64,000 bases of DNA from Saturnia japonica (Eukaryota > Arthropoda > Insecta > Lepidoptera > Saturniidae). The stretch spans positions 124,001 to 188,000 of the forward strand of contig CM065321.1 of assembly GCA_033032175.1 (NCBI GenBank). Direction: 5' to 3'. The notes below the pieces were generated by a model that made no database searches, had not been told where the DNA came from, and worked only from the letters and a program-made list of their open reading frames with translations. Made by a program: the position numbers and the translations under genes. The first letter of the stretch is position 1, and each line of letters begins with the position of its first letter. Below, piece after piece: positions 22,962 through 33,352 of this stretch.

Positions 22962-23450
22962 CTAGCTGTGCCCGTGGCTGTGCGCGTATGGACTACAAAA
23001 TGCCGTCGATCGTGCTACTCCGTGCTACATGCGTCACTGCTACTACACTGCTACTGCGTGCTACTTATCCTTAGAATATACACATATGCTCTCGCTGACT
23101 TTTTTGTGGGTCCTTTTAATATCTACAATTATGTAGTACTTCAATTTGATATATATCTTATGGTTTACTCAGCGTAAGCCATTTAAGCGCCCGAATCATC
23201 ATTACCAGTTTTTTTTTATTTGCGCGGAACTCCAAAGTAACCGAAGTTACTCGTTATAACATCAGCTATCTGCCGGTAACAGTCCCGTCACTTTCGATAC
23301 AACCGTTTCGGTGATTACTCGGAACAAACAGACAAAAATTTAAGAAATAGTTTTTTTGTTATATATTTCGTATATACTTTTATATACCTTCAGTAAAAAG
23401 CTGTTATTTTGACATTACAAATAGACACTTAATTATATTAATTGTATAGA
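22962..23450 (-). mobile_element. Helitron family A, complete short copy
   Basis: A 489-bp non-autonomous Helitron on the minus strand. The 5' end is TCTATACAATTAATATAATT (from 23450) and the 3' end is CTAG (22965-22962). It lies between A and T, the normal Helitron target. The 3' end carries the GC-rich 'agccacgggcacagCTAG' type sequence shared with the copies ending at 32681 and 823. Internal blocks 'gtctatttgtaatgtcaaaa' and 'aaacggttgtatcg' are shared with 32681-33188 and 55132-55600. No open frame of note. Confidence 0.75.
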
Positions 23451-26239
23451 TGTATATAAATAATTTATTTCAACTTAAATTTAACTATGTATTTTGTTGT
23501 AATATATTTTATATTATTTTTTTGAAGTCTGTCAACACCAATTATCCTAAATCCACCCTGGAACCATTCGAGAGCGTCATTGATATGTTACATCCGTTGC
23601 CCCTTGGTTTTAATCTGAAATACAGAGGCGCGGGCGCGGCGACATGGGACCTTTAAATAAAGTGATCAATGCAAGTCAAGTTAATGGGTATGTGTCACAT
23701 AAACTCAGGACTAGCAACTTCTCTTCTCCGTATTCCGGAAGTTGTCTATATATCTATATTAAACATTGTAATATTTCAAATTTCATACGCCATTAATGTT
23801 AATAAGTAATTTTAATTACTTGCTTTATTAAATTTAACTTTACCGTTTAGAAGTGACGCCCTGAAGTGTTCATTTTAACATAAATCTTATTTTTATAATC
23901 TTTTATTTAACTTGCCTTTTTAGTAAGGGGCTTTCTTGCAATTCTATTTTATAACAGTTATCGTCAACCGACTGAGATGAAATTTTGCATAGATACGCAT
24001 TTAGTTTTGATGTCAATACATGGTTCGCTAAGTCACGTTATTCTAAACCTAATATGACAAACTTGTTTGTTTTTTATGTACCCACCTGATACAGGTTACA
24101 AATGAAAGGATTTGCTGTAAAAAAACAAGATATTATTCATTACTTCAGTAGTAATTAGGTACTAAAATGAAATTAATAATTTTATGCAAGGGCTGTGTTG
24201 AATATTATATGTGAATGAGTTATAGGAAAGAAGGAAATAAATGAAATACTTAAGAAAAGCCTGTTCTGCATAATTTTATTACAATTATTTTTAAATTATC
24301 ATAACATATCGAATGTCTCCGAGTCGCGCCAGGTGGTTAAGTAACAAATTTTCATTTGTAAGGCGCTCGCAGTGTACACAGTATGAAATTAATAGCAACT
24401 ATAACTTTGTCCTGTATTCATTCCAGACGGAATTCGAAACTAATTATTTTCGCATTTATTCCCAAAGTAATGCCAAAAGAGCTTCGTTAGTGCCTAATTG
24501 CAAGATTGTAGGTATCCGAGGATTGGTCTATAAGTTTTGATAATCGATCAGCCGTACTTCTCTGTTGAGTTAATCTACAAACATGATTTTTAGAGCAGTA
24601 TTACTCAATAAACCTTAATTTTCGATATTAATTTGATGTTCCAAGCAGATGCATCAAGTCGTTTTCGATAAAATGGTTATTAGTGGTTTTCATTTTAGGT
24701 GTGAAACTTAATACATTCTAGTTTGTCTATGAAAGCTATTTGTTATGTAATAGTACATTTTATTTTGTATACTGGCAACACTCTCTTCTTGTTCAGCTTG
24801 TATCGTGTAGAAATGTGTTTGATCCTTTGTTTTCTAACTATAAATGAAAGTAATATGGTTTAATGTTATATAATTTATTTAAAGAGGATCTTGTCCCGCA
24901 ACTTAACAGCTATTACGTTTTAAAAAGATATTGGAGCTTTTATAGTAAATGTGTGAGTGAGGTGTTGCCATTTGCTTCGTCAAAAACTATAATAACTATT
25001 TGGTACATTTGAGTGGCAACCACCACTCACACAATTATTCTAATTTATATTCAGTACTTTTCAGAATATTAGAGACATCATTATGATAATTAATAAAACA
25101 ATAATTTTAGATACCTATTCAAATATATCGAAATTATAAGAGTATTGAAATAAATATCAAATAGACATTATTATATGTAAAATTGTTACGAACGACGCAA
25201 CATGAATGTCACGCGTTACGCGTACCATACCGACTCGATTAAAGATACATTTGGATGAAATTTCATATGTTTCAAACCGACCATAAATTCTTAGATCTAA
25301 GTTCAGACGCAAGAGTTTAATTTGAAAGAGTTGAATTATCAACATATTTTTATAAAGATAATAATTATATTTGTATTTGGAATAATATATTTGGAAGACA
25401 AACGAGACTTCCCTTCCCTCTCGCAACCTCATATCACACACGTATTATATTAGTTGTTGTGGTGACTCGTGCACACTGTAACGCCTGAGAGCTTTAGCTA
25501 CCTTTCTACATTATACAAAATAATGTAAAGGCGGCAGGACCGGTCGGACTCCGCATTAAATAGGGTTATTCGAAGCCAATTCGAGTCCGCATATTAGTTT
25601 ATCGCGTCCCCTGGAAAGGAAAGGGCTAATCCCATTCGACCCTCGGTAAAGCGATTCCGTGGCCGTAGCCTCGCGTCGTCTCGAGTGGGCTCGCTCTGTT
25701 GCGAGTTGCGACTAGTCTCGGTCCCGTCTATTCAATGTATTCAGATGTTGGATCAAAGTGGTTCTCTCCTCTATGACAGTTTGTGCGGTAACCGGTAACC
25801 GATATGAAAGGACTCCAATTCAAGTTCACTTCATGTTTATCTAATCAATAGTATTTAGTTTGTTATGATTTAGTTATTGAACAATATTTATTCCGCGCCG
25901 CTCCAATAACAATCGCGCGTTTTATTGACGTAAAATTGTAATTTTAAACATTGATACAATTATTATTAAGTAGATATTCTATTTATATGAACTATATAAC
26001 TTAACACATATGTATGTAACGCTAATTTTTAATAAACCTGTGGTTCTGTCTGTACAGATAATTGTATATCCAAATATTCCGATAAGTATAATATATGAAC
26101 GATACTGATCATAAGTGTCATAAAAAAATATTTTTGTATGTCTTTATGTCTGGATTTAACTCAAAAACGACTTAAACCCTTGGATGGCGAATTCGCCAAT
26201 TTCACGTACATTTCGGTTATTTAGGAAAGCCAAAGTATT
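23451..26239. other. AT-rich non-coding stretch
   Basis: No gene recognised. A less AT-rich block at 25535-25735 contains 'ctcgcgtcgtctcgagtggg', and a 'ggtaaccggtaacc' direct repeat lies at 25787-25800. Open frames up to 94 codons are without motif. Confidence 0.5.
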
Positions 26240-26740
26240 ACCGATTCTTATGAAATTTTGCTCACGGAATGCTTCTGTCATTGGCCAATTGATAAGGTAT
26301 AAGATATTCCAATATTACTTTTAAAAATCGTTTTAATTATAGATCAATTTTGAAAAAATATCATACACGGTAAGTATAAGTAATTCCATGAATTTATAGG
26401 CTTTGAGAATTTTCAACAACACATTTAGGAATCGTAAAAAAAAATCTTAAATTTTTAAGTTCATTTATGCCTAACCGTTTTTGGTGAAATTTTGTACACA
26501 GGAAGTATAAGTAATAACATATTTGAGAGGCTGTAATAATTATCAATATTAGGTACTTCTAGAAAGATGTTCAAAAAAATTAATTTTCTGAACCGATTTT
26601 GAACAAATTGTGTAGACGGAAAGCATACATTATACCGTAATTGAGAGGCTTTAAGGATAGTTAATAATACATTAAAAATCATAGAATAGATTATTAATTT
26701 TCAACCGATTTTAATGAAAATTGTACACGGGAAATACATA
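26240..26740. repeat. Ancient degenerate tandem array, about 5 units
   Basis: Related units of about 103-132 bp recur. Each has 'aaccgatttt', then 'tgaaattttgtacacgg', then 'aagtataagtaat', then 'attgagaggcttt' and a 'caataataca' part, all diverged. The 'acgg' anchors end near 26267, 26370, 26502, 26619 and 26730. The unit wording recalls the internal part of lepidopteran Helitrons ('aacggatttagatgaaattt', 'cacacag'), but the ends are not Helitron-like. Confidence 0.65.
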
Positions 26741-27119
26741 CCATTCCTCAGTTGATACAGTATATAAATTGTCAACAATGTGAGTAAAAATAAAGTTAAG
26801 TGACGTAAATAACTACTGCGTAGTAAGAAACACCACTAGTTTAATGTAAAAGTTATGTTTCCAACGTTAACTTAGCATACAAATATATTTTGTGAACATC
26901 AAAGATGCTTTAAATACGAAAACACGTTTACCGTTGAAAATTTTCTTAGACTACCCTTCATTATCAATTGACATAATTCATTCGATTTCATATAGAAAAC
27001 AACCTTAGCTATGAATGATTGAGTTGGTCCGCGAGATTTGCACGATATCGCGGGTATACGAGCAATTACCGAGGTAATGAAACAGAGTGAGCTGTCTCTT
27101 AGATTGAATGTATTATTCA
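26741..27119. other. AT-rich spacer before the GC-rich island
   Basis: No gene or repeat recognised. Base composition begins to shift at about 27030. Confidence 0.5.
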
Positions 27120-28160
27120 GCGGCTGACGTTATCTGCGGTCGCTGCGGCGGCGAGTGGCTCGTCTGATGTGCGCTTTAAACCGGTCGTAAAGTTTTACGC
27201 GCGGAACCAGCGCCGTCGGCCGACGCGACCAACGCACGCGACCGACCCACGCGACCGACCCACGCGACCGACCCACGCGACCGACACGGTGATTTCTTCT
27301 CCTACTTCATTAATACAAGGGACATCTACTTAGTTTCTCTAATGCACCCAAACAAAAATATTTTACGAATTCAACAGTTACATTTTCATTATGTCGTAAC
27401 AAAGTTTTGCGGAGAAACTTTAGGACATTACTCTCGTCTACTTTGATATTAAATAAATGTATAACTAGGCGAGAATGTAGGTTAAACTAGATACCTAAAT
27501 AGCTGAGAGCGGCTGCGAAACACGATTACACAGCAGTTCCGGCGCCCTCGAGCCACACAGCGACTCGGCACTTCAGCACTCCGGCGGCAAACACTCCCGG
27601 ACACTTGCGGGGCTCTTGTAAACCAAAGTTTCACATAGAAGACGTACACCAATACCGAAGGACCCGCGAGCCAGTCAGACTGGGGCAGCGAGCGTGCGGT
27701 ACGACACGCACATTACAGATAAACTTTACTATTCTGCAGGTATAGCGCGGCGCGACACTCACGAGACTTGCCGAGAGGAGAGCGGGGCAGCGGGGGGACG
27801 CATCCTGCAACACACGGCCGGACGACGCGGCCGACCCGGGACACTGCCGCCGCGACGCAGCGCCGCGCGGCGCGCGCACCCGCACCCCCGCACCCCGCCC
27901 CGCGCCGCGCTCCCTCAACCCGCGTGCGTGCGCACCCGCGGCCGTACGGCCGTGCAGCCGAACGATCGCACGAGCCTCCGATTTTTACATCTGCACCGTT
28001 GACATTGAAATTCAATTTTCGATTGGGCGGCCTTCAGGCCCGGAATGAGTTCCGGACCGATTCCGGTCCCGCGTTTGAGTGCCGGAATGTGGATTTTTTA
28101 CATCGTTTCTACTTTCGGTCCCTTCGGTGGCGGCGAGCAATTATTTTGCGTAAATTGACA
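27120..28160. promoter_or_regulatory. GC-rich island, candidate promoter or first exon
   Basis: The most GC-rich part of the window, peaking at 27780-27970, with many CpG. Insect initiator-like sites occur ('ccagtcagactgg' near 27670, 'cttcagcactcc' near 27570). A donor-like 'ctgcagGTATAG' lies at 27734-27745. Both strands show overlapping frames of 95-136 codons (for example 27768-28178 plus, 27713-28015 minus). They read as Arg/Pro/Ala-rich, the expected artefact of GC-rich DNA, so I do not call a protein. In AT-rich insect genomes such islands often mark promoters or untranslated first exons; that role here is inference. Confidence 0.4.
27223..27287. repeat. 13-bp minisatellite, 5 units
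   Basis: ACGCGACCGACCC is repeated: three perfect units (27236-27274), flanked by a variant ACGCGACCAACGC (27223-27235) and ACGCGACCGACAC (27275-27287). It lies inside the GC-rich island. Confidence 0.9.
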
Positions 28161-29743
28161 CTTAGGGAGTGGCAATGATGATAGGGTTTTGAATGAAGTC
28201 TTTTGTGAAGTGGCGAAAGGGAATCTTTGCTCCGAGAGCAAGGTGCGTAGCGAGGGCGCGCGTAGCACTCTGATGCGGAGTGTAGCAAATTGCTACGCAA
28301 TATTAATGCCAATAGAATAGATAAGATCGTTGAATGAAGTACGGTGTGCTACGCGTTATAAAGAATTTAAGAGTTCAAAACAATGTCAAACAATTACATA
28401 TCATGCGTATTCGTGTTTCGCAACTCCCCACGAGTTTCTTACGCACTGATTACATTACTCATATTCTATCATATCATCGTATCCTATTCCTCATATTTAA
28501 CTCTTGTAGCCTATTAAATAAACAATGACATAAACGTCTCGTGTATAAAATTTCATTAAAAAAACCTGAAGCCGTTTTTGAGTTTGAGTTAAAGAGTAAA
28601 ATACAATATTTCTTAATGTGATATCTTGATCAGTTTCCTTTATAATAGACGAGTATCAGGAGTTGAAAAAGTTACATATACAAACAGAACTAGAGACTTA
28701 TTAATATAGCAGAACCGGTAGTTGAAATATTCTACATAATATATCACGGTGCGGGTAGAAATGAAACGTCAGCAATACATTATAGTTACCTGCATTAGTT
28801 ATCTACGCGAGTATTGTAAAGAAGTAAAGTTTATTCATATGTGAGTAAAAGAAAATACCAAGAACTACAACTCCTGTTCTAAATAAAAACTGTTTTGTAC
28901 TATTACATAATTATAAATGAATGAATGAATAATTTATTGTAGTTTAAGTGATACACTGGCGTGCTAAATTCACAAAGCATTTTCTTCCAGCTAATCAGTA
29001 GTATTGTAGGATAAAAAAGTACAGTTATACAAATAGAAAACGAAATTAAATAAATTAACATATTAAAATTTGGGGACACGGCAGTGCCTCTGCCAAGTCG
29101 GACGCAAGGCACGACCGTAACATCACTTTCTCGAAGCGACTTACGACACTTTTGACCCTCCTGTAACTTCGTTAGGTATAAAGCAAGAAGTTTGATTTTT
29201 TTAGAGATTAAGAAACATACTTTAACTGAATCTTGCCAATATATCTATCGCTAGGCAAAGTTCTTTAACCTAGCATCAGAATAAGGTACTTCTAGCGGTC
29301 TTACAAAATTCAATTTTGAATTTTAGTCAGCGTTTAGCCTATTTTAATGTTTTAAATTGAAATGATTTAGGCTCATATAATTAGGCACAGTAGAGTCTAA
29401 AGAATGGAATTTAAAGTGTAAAAGGTAGGCCAGATTTTAGTCAAAATTACTTGTTTTTTATATCCACCTCCTACACTTGTCTGTTTATGAGCTTCACTAC
29501 TTTTTATAGACAAATCATCTCAGTAGAGACATGGCTCTTTCTATGTTTTTCTTGGAAACATGAATGAAAATTTTAACGTAATAAAGGTACAATTATTATG
29601 AATTTGTAATGTATTGTTTTCAATTCAATAAATTTTATATTTGGCTTTTAAATTTGTAATTTAAATTTGATATGGCAATATTCAGTTTTTATTTTTGGCT
29701 TGGTTTCTTGGTTTCATGGCTAGAGTACTGTACAATCTGTAAT
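28161..29743. other. AT-rich stretch, possible non-LTR tail near 28915
   Basis: No gene recognised. At 28917-28931 an (AATG)n run sits beside 'aataatttattg'. On the minus strand this reads as a polyadenylation-like signal followed by a short tandem tail, which may be the end of a non-LTR element lying to its right (28935-29112). The 69-codon minus-strand frame there has no clear motif. Confidence 0.4.
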
Positions 29744-29761
29744 GTCTAAACGTATATGATA
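29744..29761. repeat. Target-site duplication of SINE, left
   Basis: GTCTAAACGTATATGATA. The right copy at 29937-29954 differs at one base. Confidence 0.85.
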
Positions 29762-29936
29762 GTACATAACGTACCATCACGTCCGTATCCCCGAAAGGTT
29801 AGACAGAGGTGTACTAATGTACACCTAAAGTTCGCTGGGTATGTTTTTAGGTCTTATGTAAAACTCAATAACACTTTGCTCGACCTGTGAATCGAACCCA
29901 GGACCTCGAGCATAGCAGTAACGCTTCGGTCCAACA
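29762..29936 (-). mobile_element. tRNA-derived SINE with target duplication
   Basis: About 175 bp between two 18-bp direct repeats (29744-29761 and 29937-29954). Read on the minus strand it begins with a tRNA-like head: 'cctgggttcgattcacagg' contains a good RNA polymerase III B box (GGTTCGATTC). It ends with a body carrying 'aacctttcggggatacggac', a signature seen in lepidopteran SINEs. The A box is degenerate. It does not encode protein and is moved by a LINE's enzyme. A related body fragment lies near 58793-58850. Confidence 0.82.
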
Positions 29937-29954
29937 GTCTAAACGTAGATGATA
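29937..29954. repeat. Target-site duplication of SINE, right
   Basis: GTCTAAACGTAGATGATA, 17 of 18 identical with the left copy. Confidence 0.85.
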
Positions 29955-31120
29955 ACTTGGTTAAATTATCATAGTAGGAGCATAAAACAAAAAGAGAAGG
30001 AAGACAATTCTAATCAGGAGGAAATAATGTTAGATTAAAAGGAAACTGTACCTGTAACCATAAAACAAATAAAATATAGAATTGAGAAATAAAAATATTG
30101 ATTGGGAAATAAGGAATTCCTGAATGACAGGAATAAATTAAAAAATAATATAGAATGTGAGGATCCTGATCTGTGTTAGGGGTGATGACTAGGGACTATA
30201 TAAAATGTAAATGGATTAAAACCAAGTTTAGATATATAAAGGGCTACGTAAATAAGACGAAAAAAATATTCATATTTAGTTATTCGGTTGGCGAGTGACC
30301 GTCAGAATGTTGGTGACTAGGTGACTGGGCGAGTCGCGCAGTGGGAACGCGCACTAATTCCGGTGCGGTCCGTGCGGAACTGTGCGGTCTCTTTACAAAT
30401 GGCTACATTTCGGAATTTAATTTCGCGTTTCTTTTACGTTATTGGATATTGTAAGGATTTGCGGTTCCATTTATTTGAAACGTACAGAGATATAATTTGA
30501 GAGTCGTGATGAAGGGGGAGGGGGTGGTGGGGGGATATAGGTAATGCGTTACCCGGTTTCAGATGTAGTTTACAATCCGGCCGGTTACCCAGTTATACGT
30601 TTCTAATGGATTGTTATAGCTCGTCCGGCTTACTGCGGTCCGGGATTATATTACCATTTTGTAATAGCTCCAGATTAAATTATTAGTTAATATTATTTGA
30701 GGTACAATGTCACGGACAAGAATTTCATTGTAAGCTTAACATTATTGTACTGCCAAATGATTTATATAAATTAATAAAAAAATAAAGTTCTGTTAGGAAA
30801 CGGTTAGACCGATTTGGATAATTATTATAGGTTGATGTTTGTGCAGAAATACAATTTTGAAAATTATGCGTAAATCTCATTTTGTTTTATTTGCTACAGT
30901 TTTCAGGAATATAATCGGAGTAGATGGCGCTTTGTTCGAGGTATTGACTATTGGTAAGGACAGTACAACGTCTGCCGGGACAGTTAGTACTCGATTAATA
31001 TTTATATAAATATCCAGAGAGAGCCCAATCTCATACTTGGTGGGAATCTTGCTTGTCATGTCAGCGGCCTGTTTTTTACATTCTTATGATACTTTTTTGC
31101 CTAAGGTGTTACGAACCAGT
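29955..31120. other. AT-rich stretch with a G-rich tract
   Basis: No gene recognised. A G-rich tract at 30513-30535 ('gggggagggggtggtgggggg') could form a G-quadruplex. A less AT-rich patch lies at 30300-30400. Confidence 0.5.
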
Positions 31121-31165
31121 GCAAGGCACACCGCACCCCGCAACCCAAACCCCGCACCCCGCACC
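31121..31165. repeat. C-rich minisatellite-like tract
   Basis: Imperfect 7-8 bp repeats of 'ccgcacccc' / 'ccccgcacc' type. Confidence 0.6.
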
Positions 31166-32386
31166 GCGTCAGTGTTCCTGCACTCATACATGTTTTAAAC
31201 CTCAAATAATTTATAGAAAGTAACTTTTTTTATTATTTGTGCTACCAACAGCAAAATTGCATTTACAATTGTTATATTAAATAAATAATAAAAAATACAG
31301 CCATCACATGTTGCCCCGACTAATAATATAACATTTTTAACATTATTAATTATTGCGGTCTCACGCGCTTTATATTCAAATCATCCAATTCCATACCAAT
31401 TAGCTTTTTAAATTTTGTCTCACGTAAATGTTGAAAAATATTTATATCTTGAAAAAAAAATGCTTGTTATTTTAACGAGTTTTATTAATTTCCAGGCGCT
31501 GGTTTTCAGAAGGATCTCCAGCCAGCCTGCTGATGTAAACACACGTCTGATACTATCTCTAGAAACTCCAAACAGACATAAATAGTATTGCGGGAATGAC
31601 GTCACGGCGGAATCTCATTCCTACAGTAAGTTATTTAAACATGAGAATATTCTATTAAAAACTTTCCGAGGGGGAATTCATCTCGGTTTAAACAAATTTG
31701 TGTTAGGATAAAATGAACGCGGTCCGAGTCTCGCCTACATACCTATGTACCTACTCTTACTTGTAGGGATCCATCGCTACTCGTTTTCCATACATATTGT
31801 GTTATTGCTGGATACTCGGCTCGACAAACTACGACTAAATTCAGGTATAAGGTTATACTTTATCTTTCGAATGGTTATATTTTATCTAAAATTTATTATA
31901 ATTATTAATATTTATTAACTACATATAAGGTTTTTTATTTTAGTTAAAATCTGTTGCCAATCGCTATATTTAGCGCGCTACCATCTTGAATGTTTTTCTA
32001 CGAGTTTTATTCTAAAAATGACTATGTCAAAAACCAAAATATTTAATAAAATTTAACTGTTATATACATTAACTCATTTATAGTTTTTATTGAACTAAAC
32101 TGGTACATATTAGGTTTCTCCAGTGCGCCTGGCTCCGGGAACAGACGGTGTGGCACCACTCCTGGCGGTCGATGCTCCTCTTCAACTGTACTTTACTAAC
32201 CATGAGATGATATGAAGGTTTTTACTGAGCTTTTTGCTGATAATCCAAGCGATATTTATTTTCATATGATCCAAACACTTTCAGAAAAGGCCCACAGCCT
32301 TGATAGCGTACACCTTGGAACTTCGAGTAGAGGCAGGTTCTTGATATCGATCTAACATGAATTTAATTAAAATATATTATATATCC
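31166..32386. other. AT-rich non-coding stretch
   Basis: No gene or mobile element recognised. Confidence 0.5.
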
Positions 32387-32434
32387 ATGTTCCCCTCGTC
32401 CCTCGCCCCTCGTCCCTCGCCCCGCGCTCCCCCG
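32387..32434. repeat. C-rich minisatellite, cctcgtccctcgcc type
   Basis: Two to three tandem copies of a ~14-bp CCCTCGTCCCTCGC unit, ending in 'ccccgcgctcccccggg'. Confidence 0.65.
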
Positions 32435-32577
32435 GGATCACTGCACCGTGTATACGTTAAAAACAATAGAACAACAATAGCGAGTTAGGGCAAGTTCGAG
32501 CTCAAAGGAAATCAAGTCTTGGGAACTTTTTGTTTTATCGGTCTATTTGTTATGGGTACATATAGTCGCCGTGTCTC

Positions 32578-32612
32578 GCCCCGCACTACCCCCCGCACTA
32601 CCCCCCGTAGAC
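32578..32612. repeat. C-rich minisatellite, gcactacccccc
   Basis: Two tandem copies of CGCACTACCCCC followed by a partial one. Confidence 0.7.
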
Positions 32613-32680
32613 TCTTATAGACACTAGTAACCCCGCAGGCAGTATTCTTATTGTTAAATAATCATTTTATTTATAAAGAA

Positions 32681-33188
32681 CTAGCTGTGCTCGCGGCTTC
32701 GCTCACGTAGACTAGATAATGCCATCGATCGGGCACACGCGCGAATCTTGCTGCCCCGTTCTCGGCTATTTTAAAGATAAAAATCTTTATCCTGGATGTT
32801 CCTTAGAAGATAAACATGTACTCTTACTGACTTTTTTGTAGGTGTACAACTATGTTGAACATTAATTTGCTATCTCTTATGGTTTACTCAACGTAAGTCA
32901 TTTAAGCGCCCGAATTGATTCACCATGATCAATTTTGTTTAATTTGTGCGAATTATTTTTCCTAAGTTACTTCTTATAACTTCAGCTATTTACCAGTGAA
33001 AGTCCCGTCAAAATCGGTAGAACCATTTCGGAGATTACTCGGAACGAACAGACAGACGGAAAGAGAGACGGAAAGGCAAAAATTTTACTCGTGGATTTTT
33101 GTTATAGGTACCATATATACTTTAATATGTATTTAGTAAAAAACTGTTATTTTGACATTACAAACAGACACTTCAATTTTATTATAGA
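32681..33188 (-). mobile_element. Helitron family A, near-complete copy
   Basis: 508 bp on the minus strand. The 3' end is 'gcgagcacagCTAG' (CTAG at 32684-32681, followed by T on that strand). The 5' end is TCTATAATAAAATTGAAGTG (from 33188); it is preceded by T rather than the usual A, so the 5' target base is altered or the end is slightly off. It shares long blocks with 22962-23450 and 55132-55600, including 'gtctgtttgtaatgtcaaaa' and 'tgacgggactttcactgg'. No coding capacity. Confidence 0.7.
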
Positions 33189-33284
33189 ATTGAACTTACT
33201 TTGAACAGATCTCATTATCAATCTTTGTGTATCTGTCAAGAATGCCTTACGTGAATGCAATTATACATATCAGTCTGAGTTGGA

Positions 33285-33352
33285 GACGCGGGTCGAGGAT
33301 CGCGGGTCGCGGGTCGCGGGTGGAGGGTCGCGGGTGGCGGTTCGCGTGATCT
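33285..33352. repeat. G-rich minisatellite, cgcgggt type
   Basis: Tandem, imperfect 7-bp CGCGGGT units interspersed with 'ggagggt' and 'ggcggttc'. It lies about 100 bp outside the Helitron 5' end. Confidence 0.75.

Noticed and set aside
27768..28178. 136-codon open frame on the plus strand
   Set aside because: It lies in very GC-rich DNA where both strands are open at once. The product is Arg/Pro/Ala-rich low complexity with no domain.
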